A stretch of 64,000 bases of DNA from Nemertoderma westbladi (lineage: Eukaryota; Xenacoelomorpha; Nemertodermatida; Nemertodermatidae): positions 1-64,000 of the forward strand of contig JAUCBJ010000423.1 of assembly GCA_032718475.1 (NCBI GenBank). The letters run 5' to 3'. This document shows, piece by piece, positions 8,806 to 17,492 of the stretch. Position 1 is the stretch's first letter. Each line of letters starts with the position of its first letter. The notes beneath the pieces were generated by a model that was given only the letters and a program-made list of their open reading frames with translations, did not search any database and was not told where the DNA came from. Made by a program: the position numbers and the translations under genes.

Positions 8806-10569
8806 TTATTTGGAACGCTGTCGCTTTTTGAATGCCATAACGCTATCAATCCTCCGTCCTTCAGTAATTTCCTTCCGCGCATTATTAAAGAATATGTTTA
8901 CTATGGTACGATGAAGCATAGTGGCCTTCATCAGGTGCCTGTCGCAGAAAGTTATTGACGTTGAAATGCCATACGCGTCCAAGAAATGCATCGCCGCCAA
9001 GCGAACTGGAATGCCAGACTTCAAAAGGAATCCCTCAGCGAAGTCTAACCTCGCAAAGCAATCTGCGACTAACTCTGTAAATGTAGCATTTGGTATGGTT
9101 AGCCCACCCCGATTGAGTATATCCATATAATCATCTGCCGATGTTGTCCCCACAGGTTCGTTCATATCAACTGGGTCTTCTAGAACGAATGAAGGGCAAT
9201 GTTCACATAAGCCCTTTGATGACTTCTTCAGCTTTCTTGCTAAAAAGCCAGATATGTGTTTTACCACTTCTGTACTATCTGGTGACAATTCAGAAGAAAT
9301 AATCCCATCATTGTTCTCCATCATATTCGTGTCTAGTGTCGTCATATCAAGAGATTGAAGTTGCAATGAGGGCTCTTCCCATGGATACACATCTGCTTCA
9401 AGTAGATTTAATAGAACTAAAATGCGTTCTGCATTCCTAACCTCTCTCAAACTCACAAGGAATCTTCCACCACTCATCTGTCGATATTGGCTATACCGCA
9501 ACTCCAGCGGGTCTGAATTAAATCTCGAAGTTAAGACATAATCATAACCATCGGCTAAAAGGTCATCGCAAAGGTCAGCCACTGAACGACATGTCTGTAT
9601 CAAAGCAGCAGATGTATGTGGTGTTAAACTCTTTCCTCGCCACAACCGCGTATCAGTACCCACTGTCTTAAACCACTTCTCAACCCAATCAGCTACATCA
9701 CGGAGAAAGGTAGGTTTATTGTTGCCAGCCACTACAGCATTACCCAGATAATTAGACTGGTGGAATCGTTGCTTGGAATTATTTATGACCCACCAGTCAT
9801 TAATGAGTCTAAGAAACTGAGCTGTGGGATATCGATTCGGAAAATATCTCTCCAATGCCGCGCTGGTTGATTCATTGAATATTGCTAGGGCAATAGGAAC
9901 GGATTGTTTGTTGTTGCCAGGATGCACAGCTTGGTATGTGAGCTGTTTGGCCATGCGTAAATGAGCATCCAATTGGAAATCTCGGTCATAAAGATCTAGA
10001 AGATCTTTCCAATGGCAGCTACCTTCAGTAACACAAATTGTATCTTTGAAGGCAGTAAATATGAATTCAGGAAAGCTAAAATGTTTTCCATTTGCAAGGC
10101 TATTGCGGATGTTCTTTATAATATGTACAGGATCGTATAGTAAACAGATCTTCATTCCATTGTAATAAATAATGCGATTCTTCTCATCATTGTCATTTGA
10201 TCCAGCACGGCCAAAGCGAGTATACAACTTAGAATAAGTAGATGTATTAATGGGTGAATCATCACAACCAATAGCACGAATGTGCAATTTAGCATCACAT
10301 ACATCTTTCATTACCGACACAAATTCATCCACTAGCCAAACTGATGTTGCTGATATGACTGGCACAGCACGAACCACATAGGATTTTCCGTGTTTGGCAC
10401 CCACTATCATGAAACATACAATTGCTTTGAACATGTTACCATCATCATCTACGCCAACAAATTCGCCCTGACTATAAGATGCCTCCATCTGTAACTTCAT
10501 CTCATCACATACCAATGTGACATCGGCATCAAACAAACCATCCTCCACCATTCGGTGCAATGCTTTCAT
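8806..10569 (-). CDS. P-element transposase, catalytic part (THAP9-like)
   Basis: This 587-aa ORF matches the RNase H-like and GTP-binding parts of P-type transposases, which cut and paste the element. Recognisable blocks are VTLVCDEMKLQ (first catalytic Asp region), RAIGCDDSPIN, the YDPVHIIKNIRNSL block close to the family's DPPHLLKxxRN, and a C-terminal region rich in conserved aromatic residues. The open frame extends upstream of the first ATG to about 10800, adding ~75 codons with family-like sequence (tyrosine-rich, then HTVIQFALKLCY). The ATG at 10569 is therefore probably not the true start. The THAP ORF lies just upstream in another frame, so a short intron or a frameshift joins them. 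No internal stop is seen. Confidence 0.88.
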   Translation of the reverse strand: MKALHRMVEDGLFDADVTLVCDEMKLQMEASYSQGEFVGVDDDGNMFKAIVCFMIVGAKHGKSYVVRAVPVISATSVWLVDEFVSVMKDVCDAKLHIRAIGCDDSPINTSTYSKLYTRFGRAGSNDNDEKNRIIYYNGMKICLLYDPVHIIKNIRNSLANGKHFSFPEFIFTAFKDTICVTEGSCHWKDLLDLYDRDFQLDAHLRMAKQLTYQAVHPGNNKQSVPIALAIFNESTSAALERYFPNRYPTAQFLRLINDWWVINNSKQRFHQSNYLGNAVVAGNNKPTFLRDVADWVEKWFKTVGTDTRLWRGKSLTPHTSAALIQTCRSVADLCDDLLADGYDYVLTSRFNSDPLELRYSQYRQMSGGRFLVSLREVRNAERILVLLNLLEADVYPWEEPSLQLQSLDMTTLDTNMMENNDGIISSELSPDSTEVVKHISGFLARKLKKSSKGLCEHCPSFVLEDPVDMNEPVGTTSADDYMDILNRGGLTIPNATFTELVADCFARLDFAEGFLLKSGIPVRLAAMHFLDAYGISTSITFCDRHLMKATMLHRTIVNIFFNNARKEITEGRRIDSVMAFKKRQRSK

Positions 10570-10787
10570 ACTGTCAACGCCTCCCTTTTGCAGTTTATTT
10601 AGAAGTGTAAGGGATGGTAACTGAATTTCCCTTTTAAGCAGAGTATACGCCTGATAGGAAGTGTAACATAACTTTAATGCGAATTGTATAACGGTATGAG
10701 AATAAGGAGGGCGAGCATACTTTGAGTAATATTGGTGATGGAAAACCTCATCGAAAACTGCTGAGTATTTATACTGAGAAATATTTC

Positions 10788-11417
10788 TTAAATAAACAGC
10801 AAAGTTTCAATCTGGGTTGCATTTGTAATCTTACAGATAGATGTTTTACTAAACCAAATGGGTAAAGGAACTGGATGCTGGGTAAGTTCTAATTTAACGT
10901 GTAAATCTGAAGTAATCTTTATAGCTCCATGTAAACTTGGCATACCACTACCTCCACAGAAATCCAGTTCATACATCAATACTCGATCTGCAGTTTTGTC
11001 AAAATGGTAACCAGTTGGACAAAAATCCTCAGTGATATCAGACAAACATGAGACGGCATATCGATTGCTAAATTCAGCAAGTTGATTCTGCTGAAATGGG
11101 CGATCAATAGGCTCTCGCCGAGGCCGCTTGACTGAAGGCACCATGGATGGCGGTGTATCAGTAACAGCAGGAATGGTTGGAATAGGCGACAATGACCAAT
11201 CGAGTAGCATCTTTCCCGTAGCTGTAGTCTTGAGATATTGCTTCTCGAAATGATCGATACAAACACGGGAATTAGGTGTTGCTTCAAAGTCTTTCCTATT
11301 TACAAAAGCCGTCCATCTTTTACGTAGGTCCCGCCCCAAAGGAAACTGGAAGCTCGCTTTTTTTTCCACACCAACATAACCAGTCTTGCATCCAAACACA
11401 GAACATTTATTAACCAT
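10788..11417 (-). CDS. THAP zinc-finger DNA-binding part of P transposase
   Basis: The N-terminus (residues 1-65) is a THAP domain with the C2CH pattern: C5 and C10 in CSVFGC, the invariant Trp in LRKRW, and CIDHF supplying the last Cys and His. THAP domains of P elements bind subterminal transposon DNA. The C-terminal half has no domain I recognise and overlaps the start of the upstream-extended transposase frame. A good donor-like sequence (gtaagat) lies at 10834 and an acceptor-like tttctcag ends near 10774. That pair does not keep the transposase frame, so the true junction is unresolved. The annotated start gives a normal THAP N-terminus (MVNKCSVFGC). Confidence 0.85.
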   Translation of the reverse strand: MVNKCSVFGCKTGYVGVEKKASFQFPLGRDLRKRWTAFVNRKDFEATPNSRVCIDHFEKQYLKTTATGKMLLDWSLSPIPTIPAVTDTPPSMVPSVKRPRREPIDRPFQQNQLAEFSNRYAVSCLSDITEDFCPTGYHFDKTADRVLMYELDFCGGSGMPSLHGAIKITSDLHVKLELTQHPVPLPIWFSKTSICKITNATQIETLLFI

Positions 11418-12134
11418 ACTTTACTTGATTATTTTATATAAGTTAACTATCACTACCGGTATATACACTGGTATATAAGCAAAGCATTTAGAGTACTGGT
11501 AGGTACCGGTACCGGTGCGGTAGGCCTATGTTTTTAATTTCAAAAGGTGTTTTTAATGAGTACCCTAATGCAATCAAAGGTACCAGTACATGCTGACTGC
11601 CATGCCATGTGCCATGACAGCATGATTGATTTTGCAGTTGGCCTACCTACAGTAAGTTGTAAGTAAGTACTGCATCAGGCAGACTGGCAGACAGATAATT
11701 TTCTAAATCTAAAATTTGAATGGGCAAGTTTGTTCCGAGTCTAGCCGTAACATAATTATCCTGTCAGCCTGAATGCAGGTATGCGCGCCAGACAAGACAT
11801 CTAAATGCGCGCCACACACACCTTCGGATGCGCTCCACATGTTGAGCAAACTCTTCCTAACTTCCAACCTGGGCCTTACATAAACGTAATGCTGAAATCA
11901 GAAATGGCCTAACCCGAACACCTAAACCACATAAGGTAAACAGTACCGGTAGCTAAACGTTAAACAAGCAGTGGTACAGTACGGGTAGGTAGAGCTTATA
12001 GAGATATACCAGTCTGCCAGTACAGCTGTACAGCATATGGCAGTACGGCTGTATGGTACCTACATCGGTTCGGTGGCTGTGGCTGTCAGCTTGTAGTAAG
12101 CTGTGACTGGAATCAGGTCTGCAGGTAATGAATG
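11418..12134. other. P-element 5' non-coding region
   Basis: About 700 bp upstream of the THAP start codon, the expected promoter and transposase-binding area. It holds several ACCGGT-rich patches (11455-11520, 11940-11960) and repeats of cagtacagctgtac type near 12017-12050. No firm TATA box was assigned on the minus strand. Confidence 0.45.
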
Positions 12135-12197
12135 AATGGCCTTAAATTTCTAGGCCTCTTAAGGTGGCCTGTTAGGCCGTATATATAGTAGGCCATG
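12135..12197 (-). repeat. P-element terminal inverted repeat, right
   Basis: Reverse complement of the left terminal repeat with a 4-bp longer AT microrepeat. It ends GGCCATG and is followed immediately by ACCCAGG (12198-12204), the second copy of the target duplication. Confidence 0.88.
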
Positions 12198-12204
12198 ACC
12201 CAGG

Positions 12205-12424
12205 GGAGGGGGGCGGGGTTATTGCAGTTAGGTGTATATGGTCCCCAATATAATGACATCAACCCCAGTACCAAACATAACATTGGTGGGGGAGGGGTGG
12301 CAGGAGGGTGACATTCCCCCATTACAGTATTGGGAATATACATAACCAAAAACAAAAACCCTGACCCCCCTCAGATCCAAACAAAGAATGTGACACAGAG
12401 ATATGGAGGGGACCGTTACGCCCG
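12205..12424 (+). pseudogene. continuation of the disrupted upstream gag region
   Basis: Joined across the P-element empty site, the frame from the left side continues here with Gly/Gln/Tyr/Asn-rich codons to a stop near 12310. The same frame stays open after that stop until a second stop near 12427, which overlaps the first codons of the next gag ORF in another frame. This shows decay by stops and a shift. Confidence 0.4.
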
Positions 12425-13027
12425 ATGATATCTCCCACTCAGGGAAAGTCGACAAACCCGAGAGGCGAAGCACACCCAACATTAAAGGAGCCTGCATCCC
12501 TACCGTCAAGCGCGTTGGAAGTTCAAGCAATGGGAATGGCAACACTCATCGACACGCTGAAAAATAGAATTGAGCTACCACCCGTGGATCCTTTCAAGTT
12601 TGATGGTAGCAAGCTGGAAGAATATCTACAGTTTTGGAGAATGTACAGCAATGAGATTTTGACAAAAAATCTCGCACAGACGGAGTGCCTTAAATACCTA
12701 CAAGTCTATACAGGGGGGCCAGCTTACGACATCGTGAGGCAATACCAAATTATTGAAGGAGGATTCACGACTGCATGGAGAGCCCTGGACAGAGAATTTG
12801 GCCACCCTGCGAAGATTATCCGACAAACCTTAAGGGGAATAACATCAGGCGGACTCGCAGATAACCCCGTTAGCATCAAGACTTTCGCTAAAAAAGTTGA
12901 GAAAGCGCTAATAGTATTAAAGACTCTAGATGCACCTTACGAACTCAATGCATCGAACAACATCACCATGATAGCGCAGGCACTACCGATTTGGCTGAGA
13001 AACAAATGGAGAAAGATCGCTTTCTAG
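12425..13027 (+). CDS. gag: BEL/Pao-type Gag (DUF1759-like)
   Basis: This 200-aa ORF has the pattern of the DUF1759 domain in BEL/Pao Gag proteins. It has a PFKFDGSKLEEYLQFWRMY-like start (about residues 57-75), an ECLKYLQVYTGGPAYDIV segment, then WRALDREFGHP and a C-terminal LPIWLRNKW. In BEL elements this domain forms part of the particle. The usual CCHC zinc knuckles that should follow are missing: the ORF stops and a different frame takes over. It overlaps the next ORF by 37 nt in the -1 frame. The assignment rests on motif order and not on a search. Confidence 0.6.
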   Translation: MISPTQGKSTNPRGEAHPTLKEPASLPSSALEVQAMGMATLIDTLKNRIELPPVDPFKFDGSKLEEYLQFWRMYSNEILTKNLAQTECLKYLQVYTGGPAYDIVRQYQIIEGGFTTAWRALDREFGHPAKIIRQTLRGITSGGLADNPVSIKTFAKKVEKALIVLKTLDAPYELNASNNITMIAQALPIWLRNKWRKIAF

Positions 13028-13713
13028 ATTCCGTAGGGAGGGGCGGATACATGTTCCTAGACGACAAAGGGACTGTGGAGGATGACGAGGGCTCGAGAAG
13101 GGGGTCGGGAGGATTGGTTAGAATTTTATTGCTGCACTTAGCAGCGCCGAATGGAGATATCTTTCTATTCGACCTAGGGACCTACGGAAAGAAGGGCGGG
13201 CCGAAGATAAACCGGTTGCCAAAGGCGGTACAGGAGCTAGTAAGACAGAAGACTAAGGTCAAGGTGGGATCGGCAATACGCGAGGATGCGGACAGAATTA
13301 TTGGACCGGGCACCCCCAATCTTCTGGACATGCAGGTAGTCTACATGGCTATGACAAAACCAGAGGGATGGGGATTGGTGGACAACACGGGATATAGCGG
13401 AGTCGTGGCGATGCACCAACTGATGGGACTCGTTTGCCACAAGCCGATGTACTGGAACAAGTTCCGGGAGGAATACAGAGCGGAACTTGCAAACTCGCTC
13501 AAGTGGGGAGCGAGACCAGGGAAGGAGGAACTATATCACTTCCGGAAAGGAGCAATAAAGATATATCAGAAGAGATATATCCTACAAGAGGATTGGATAA
13601 TGATAGGTTTACTAAACCTATTCATTGTGGTAGCTATCGGGAGGGAGCCGACAGCGTTTCTACTATCGGGATCACCTCTGAATCACAGGAGAGCCTTTAA
13701 GGTGGCCCTATAA
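12991..13713 (+). CDS. degenerate RNase D/EXD-like 3'-5' exonuclease ORF
   Basis: The ORF opens at a TTG (no ATG needed if made by -1 frameshift from gag) and runs 240 aa. Past one in-frame TAA at 13711-13713 the frame stays open to about 13948, adding a charged, probably coiled-coil tail. The fold pattern resembles DEDDy exonucleases. A hydrophobic strand ends in FLDDKG (exo I, expected D-x-E, here D-x-K). LLLHLAAPNGDIFLFDLG looks like the second strand pair. KVGSAIREDADRI fits exo II. LYHFRKGAIKIY fits exo III with the expected Asp replaced by Gly. Two of the key acidic residues are thus lost by changes that single base substitutions could explain. Finding such a domain directly after gag, where pol should be, is unusual. 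The homology is my inference from motifs. Confidence 0.42.
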   Translation: MAEKQMEKDRFLDSVGRGGYMFLDDKGTVEDDEGSRRGSGGLVRILLLHLAAPNGDIFLFDLGTYGKKGGPKINRLPKAVQELVRQKTKVKVGSAIREDADRIIGPGTPNLLDMQVVYMAMTKPEGWGLVDNTGYSGVVAMHQLMGLVCHKPMYWNKFREEYRAELANSLKWGARPGKEELYHFRKGAIKIYQKRYILQEDWIMIGLLNLFIVVAIGREPTAFLLSGSPLNHRRAFKVAL

Positions 13714-13934
13714 GGTCTTCTAGACCACCCGGAGCTGAAGGGCGATTCGGTATATTACGATACCCGACACCTAGTGGACCGAGCGGTAGATACACAGTAC
13801 AGGCGATGGAAGAAACAGGAGGCAGATAGGGTTGAGGAGAGGATACTAGAGGAGGTCGCCAGGAGAGAGATAAGGGAGGCAGCGGCCAGAGAGGCAGATA
13901 TAAGGGGAGATGAGTATGAGTTTGAAGCTAGGAT

Positions 13935-14474
13935 TTGGATGAGCTGAGGTGTGGATCAGAGACCTCGGACGAGTTTTGGCTGGGGGACGAACTGAGTTGG
14001 ATGGAGGAGACACTGATACAGTCTACATTGGGGTTACAAAGAATGCCCATGCCAGCAGGCTCTAGGGGCGACATCGGAAGGAAGAGACCGAGGGAAGTAG
14101 AAGGGTTGAAGGCTATGGGCGGATACCAGGGCGGAAAGGGACACAGTGGATTAACTGGGCTACTGGATTTGGATCCGCTCCCAGCAGGGGGAGAGGAAGT
14201 GGACGAGTTCGGGGCGATGCCACCGATAGAGAGGATTGCGCCCCCCGGCAGGGGAAGAGGAGGAGGACGAGTTCAGGGTGATGCGATGAAGATGATCTTG
14301 TGGGACACTACCAGAGGGAGACAGGAGGGACACTCAATGGGACCACCTGCGAAGCGATACCGGGAGTTAATAACACCCGCGCCCAAAGAACCAACAACGG
14401 GGCTTGGTAAGACGGAATCAGTGAGGATGAGTAGCCTCAAGGGTAAACAGGAAGGGAGGAAGCGGCCCAGATAG
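13935..14474 (+). CDS. hypothetical ORF with RGRGGGR segment
   Basis: 179 aa with no domain I recognise. It is rich in Gly, Pro, Arg and Lys, with a PPGRGRGGGRVQGD stretch that could bind RNA, and basic clusters (GRKRPRE near the N-terminus, GRKRPR at the very end) that could act as nuclear localisation signals. It follows the exonuclease-like frame with a slight overlap and belongs to the same LTR element. It could be a nucleocapsid-like remnant or chance. Weak support. Confidence 0.3.
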   Translation: MDELRCGSETSDEFWLGDELSWMEETLIQSTLGLQRMPMPAGSRGDIGRKRPREVEGLKAMGGYQGGKGHSGLTGLLDLDPLPAGGEEVDEFGAMPPIERIAPPGRGRGGGRVQGDAMKMILWDTTRGRQEGHSMGPPAKRYRELITPAPKEPTTGLGKTESVRMSSLKGKQEGRKRPR

Positions 14475-15182
14475 GATGACGATAGGGGCAAGGAACTTAG
14501 ATGGTTCCCGGAGGGTGCGGGAGGAGCAATGTAGAACTCTAACGTCAACGTGCCTGGAAGACACCACATGGACACACCAGTACAAACTCCTAAGTGCAAT
14601 TTAACTAAGTGCAATTAGTATGTACATAGGTTAATAATCAATATATACATATATTAATCCAATATATAATCAGTATATACCTATCATAGTCGAATATAAC
14701 CTTTTCCAATTAGCTACTGGGACTGGGGACTAATTTACTGAAACAGGAGGATGGGACAATGACGGATCTCACTGACATGCTGTACACATGTGTGGGATCC
14801 GATAAAAGTGTGAAGATAGTGACAGCAAAAATGGGTTGAGTATAGGAGGAGTATAGGGAGGAGGTGTTAGGGTATGAGGAAGTAAAAATGTGCGAGACTC
14901 AAGTGTGGGGAGCGAGCATAGAGGGGGATGAGTCCCAAGGGACTGGCGAGAGCGGAAGGGACAACAAAGTCCGAGAGGTAAAATTGGGAGAGGAGTGAGG
15001 GCAATCGTCTAAAAAAGAGATGCCAGATGCCTTGGTACAGCTTAGCTCGCAGATGTACCAAGGATGGGTAGTGATAACAGACCCATGGGGGCCGGCCTGG
15101 AAAGCTGACCCCGAGAAGAAAATTCCACCCCACAACCAATATTAGATTGGATTCCAGCGGAATTGAAGCGCACTTAAGGTTG
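14475..15182. other. 3' non-coding part of the gag-exonuclease LTR element
   Basis: No plus-strand ORF of note. AT-rich from 14590 to 14720 (atatata steps), then purine-rich. The minus-strand ORFs at 14867-15139 are Ser/Leu/Pro-rich shadows of a purine-rich plus strand. Confidence 0.4.
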
Positions 15183-15211
15183 ATGCTATCTTCTCACCGG
15201 GAAGATAGCAT
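15183..15211 (+). repeat. perfect 11-bp hairpin abutting the polypurine tract
   Basis: ATGCTATCTTC, loop TCACCGG, then GAAGATAGCAT. The stem is perfect and its 3' arm runs into the purine tract just ahead of the 3' LTR. Confidence 0.85.
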
Positions 15212-15220
15212 GGGGGGGAG
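15207..15220 (+). promoter_or_regulatory. polypurine tract (plus-strand primer site)
   Basis: agcatgggggggag lies immediately before TGTAAG at 15221, the expected position of the polypurine tract of an LTR retrotransposon. Confidence 0.65.
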
Positions 15221-15848
15221 TGTAAGCGGATTCAATTCCCTGCACTACCCACCCAAAATGGGACTTGTGGCATTTTACCAATATAGTTGGCGAGGTGACA
15301 TTACCAATAATAAAGTCACCTCACAACCAACTTAGGCAATACACGCTGCAAGCCACAGGGAGAGTTGAGAGGTCAAACCATCTCAGAGGGACAAACAGGC
15401 TAGCAAGGCTAGCACGTGGGAATAGTGGCAACAGGGAGTGGCGAGGTGACAATTAATCAGGTTAAGCCAATGGTGGGTGGGAGAGCACATTGGGAGTGAT
15501 TAGAGCGCATCTATTGGACAGGACAGGCCACTCAGTAGTGTAGAGCTGATTTAGTATGTGTTAATAATAATATAACCATTACAGTTATTGATTCTGATTC
15601 AGTTGGTTTCCATACAGTTGTGAGACCGGAACAGTTTTTAACCGTCGTCACTACCGTGCTATTATATTCTGACTGTGCTATTATTACATTGTGTGATTAT
15701 AAAGACTGACAGTAAAACTCCGTTATTTCAACGGCCTTCGGCCTACTATATATCCAGACTACAGCTTTAGCAGCCAACGGACGTGGCGATGCGTATAACA
15801 CACACCGGTCGGGATTCTTTACTGCCAACTCCGTTGGATCCCGTCACA
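15221..15848 (+). repeat. 3' LTR of the gag-exonuclease element
   Basis: 628 bp from TGTAAGCGG to CCCGTCACA, so it has TG...CA ends and follows a purine tract. Related sequences lie at 16006-16053 (right end only) and 17493-18760, sharing the first ~45 bp and the last ~60 bp. Confidence 0.7.
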
Positions 15849-16403
15849 AAACAACTACATTTTTGGGCCTATTGATCGACCATTAAATCACTTGGCAACA
15901 ACACTGAGCTTATGTATGCAAAAAAAATTCAAAATCTGCCGCCTTATTTTTCAAACTACGATATATTTCTTACCCTAAAAATGTTAAATAATAATTAAAT
16001 AAAATACACACACCGGTAGGGATCCATACTGCCAACTCCAGGATCCTGTCACATTCCCGCTATTTTAGATAATACCATTATTTCTATGTTCAACAATAAC
16101 TTTGTCAAACATAAATGAAATTCAACGAAATTTTTCATGCTTTCTAAACATATAATTATTAAAACAACTTTCTAGCAATTTTATTCATAACTGTACCGTG
16201 AGAGGCTTTTTTATGAAAAGGGCCCCGTACAATTGTAAAATGTAGTACTGCACGAAGGCTTTTCAAATACTGTATTAGACTAGCTCTTACGTTTTGTGTA
16301 ATAACTTGAGTTTGAGAAAAGATATGAGGCTTGCAGATTTGAAAAATCCATTAAATTCGGCACAACATAAAATGAAAAATCGTTTTTGTCAATTTCCAAA
16401 ATA
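15849..16403. other. AT-rich spacer with an isolated LTR end
   Basis: AT-rich, no gene. At 16006-16053 there is a diverged copy of the last ~50 bp of the LTR ending at 15848 (cacaccggtagggatcc...gtcaca). It is probably left by another insertion of the same family. Confidence 0.6.
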
Positions 16404-16662
16404 GGTGCCGAGTGGATACAGCGCCTGACTGCTTTCAGTCAGGTGGCACAGGTTCTAATCCGACTAAAGGCTCTTGAAATTTCGCAGTGTTGTGTCCTTA
16501 GGCAAGACAATTTAGACATTAGTGCTTACGCCAATCCAGCGGTATAATGGGAACCTCGCTTTGCTGGGGGAAAAAATAATACAGACACCCTGATAAGACT
16601 GTAATAGATAGCGCCTACAAAAACAAATATTAATGTATAATTTATTTATTTATTTATTATCC
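16404..16662 (+). mobile_element. tRNA-derived SINE
   Basis: The head is tRNA-like, with box A tgccgagtggat (16406-16417) and box B ggttctaatcc (16451-16461). It is followed by a body with gtgtccttaggcaagaca and ccagcggtataatggg. I associate these blocks with conserved SINE central domains of marine invertebrates. The tail is an ATTT repeat (16639-16662). The tRNA part does not fold into a functional tRNA, and no target duplication was confirmed. Confidence 0.68.
16639..16662 (-). terminator. probable polyadenylation signals for the SLCO gene
   Basis: Read on the minus strand, the ATTT tail of the SINE gives several overlapping AATAAA hexamers about 75-100 nt after the SLCO stop codon. This is a suitable place for 3' end formation. 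It is inference; no transcript data are available. Confidence 0.45.
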
Positions 16663-16736
16663 AAATAATAATTTACAGGAATGTAAGAATACTGAATATA
16701 GTTTATATATTTACGTGTTGTTTGTTCTTTTTGTCA

Positions 16737-17360
16737 TCACAACACTTCGCGGGTCTCTCTTTCAGTAGGGCCCATGCGGTCTGATGTTGGGGAGGTTTTA
16801 TTGACGGGACTTGGTGCCTTATATAATGCGTTGGCCGCCAATAGAGCGCAGGTTGCCCCAGTAGTACATAGCAACGCGGTGACCATAAGGTATGTAGCAA
16901 GCCAGAAATTATCGTATAATAAACACGAAGAATCATCAGTGCATTTTTTTTGCCAGAGAATGCAAGCGCTGTCAATGAGACCTCCCAACGCAATAGGCCC
17001 TGGAATTTGTCCGAATATTTTACAAGACATGTTGTGGAATCCTATAGCTAGACTTCGGTGTTTATGAGGGACACATCGCATTATACATTCTAAAGCAGGA
17101 ATAGAGTATAGGAATAGTAAAAAAAAGAAAAGGAAACCAAAACAGTAGAATATATAGGACATTCCACAATCAGACTGACACATTCCGTCTGTTAGTGTTT
17201 CTGTCGGTGGCGACGGCGTTACACAGCGGCAGGTTGTGCTGTCTTGGTTGCAGCCGGCGAAGCATGGGTTGTAGAATGTTAGGTTGTTAGATCCGCACAC
17301 TGGGTTGTAGTTAAGTAGAGAACAGCCGCATCCTTGGTTACAGTTACTGGAGAACAGATC
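16737..17360 (-). CDS. SLCO/OATP transporter, coding exon 4 (last)
   Basis: Residues 448-654 of a 654-aa organic anion transporting polypeptide, a 12-helix plasma-membrane carrier for amphipathic organic anions. The exon begins after a tttaagattcag acceptor in phase 0. It encodes the extracellular Kazal-like domain (cysteine-rich, with YNPVCG and FYNPCFAGC, about 454-492), TM10, the RCVPHKHRSLAIG stretch, the FGQIPGPIALGGLID loop with CILW, TM11-12 and a short Thr/Ser-rich cytoplasmic tail ending at TGA. The cysteine pattern and the RSLAIG and GxIPGPI motifs are family hallmarks. No frameshift is seen. Confidence 0.9.
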   Translation of the reverse strand, partial: DLFSSNCNQGCGCSLLNYNPVCGSNNLTFYNPCFAGCNQDSTTCRCVTPSPPTETLTDGMCQSDCGMSYIFYCFGFLFFFLLFLYSIPALECIMRCVPHKHRSLAIGFHNMSCKIFGQIPGPIALGGLIDSACILWQKKCTDDSSCLLYDNFWLATYLMVTALLCTTGATCALLAANALYKAPSPVNKTSPTSDRMGPTERETREVL

Positions 17361-17492
17361 CTGAATCTTAAATGAAAATGACAATATATTAATCATTATG
17401 GGACAAACTATTACATATTTATTGTTGTTTTATACCCTGATAAATAGGTGAAAAATATATTTACGCAAAGATATATAAATGAATATCGTTTT

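Larger units (their letters stand above)
8310..12197 (-). mobile_element. P-element DNA transposon
   Basis: This 3888-bp element has near-perfect terminal inverted repeats (8310-8368 and 12135-12197) starting CATGGCCTAC, a THAP DNA-binding ORF and a P-type transposase ORF, both on the minus strand. The repeats differ mainly by a 4-bp ATAT length change. The CATG start matches the first four bases of the Drosophila P element. Terminal repeats of about 60 bp are longer than the 31 bp of the Drosophila element. It is inserted in the gag region of an older LTR element, with a 7-bp duplication. Confidence 0.88.
7282..15848 (+). mobile_element. gag-bearing LTR element lacking RT/integrase, interrupted by the P element
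   Basis: The boundaries are a guess on the left and firm on the right. Plus-strand order: degenerate upstream gag (7711-8302), P-element insertion, gag ORF (12425), exonuclease-like ORF (12991), an RGG-containing ORF (13935), a purine tract (15207-15220) and a 628-bp 3' LTR (15221-15848, TG...CA). No reverse transcriptase, RNase H or integrase motif is found in any frame between gag and the 3' LTR, so it would have to be mobilised in trans. The 5' LTR was not found. Confidence 0.55.

Noticed and set aside
16404-16475. Possible tRNA gene
   Set aside because: Only the promoter boxes are tRNA-like. It continues into a SINE body and tail.
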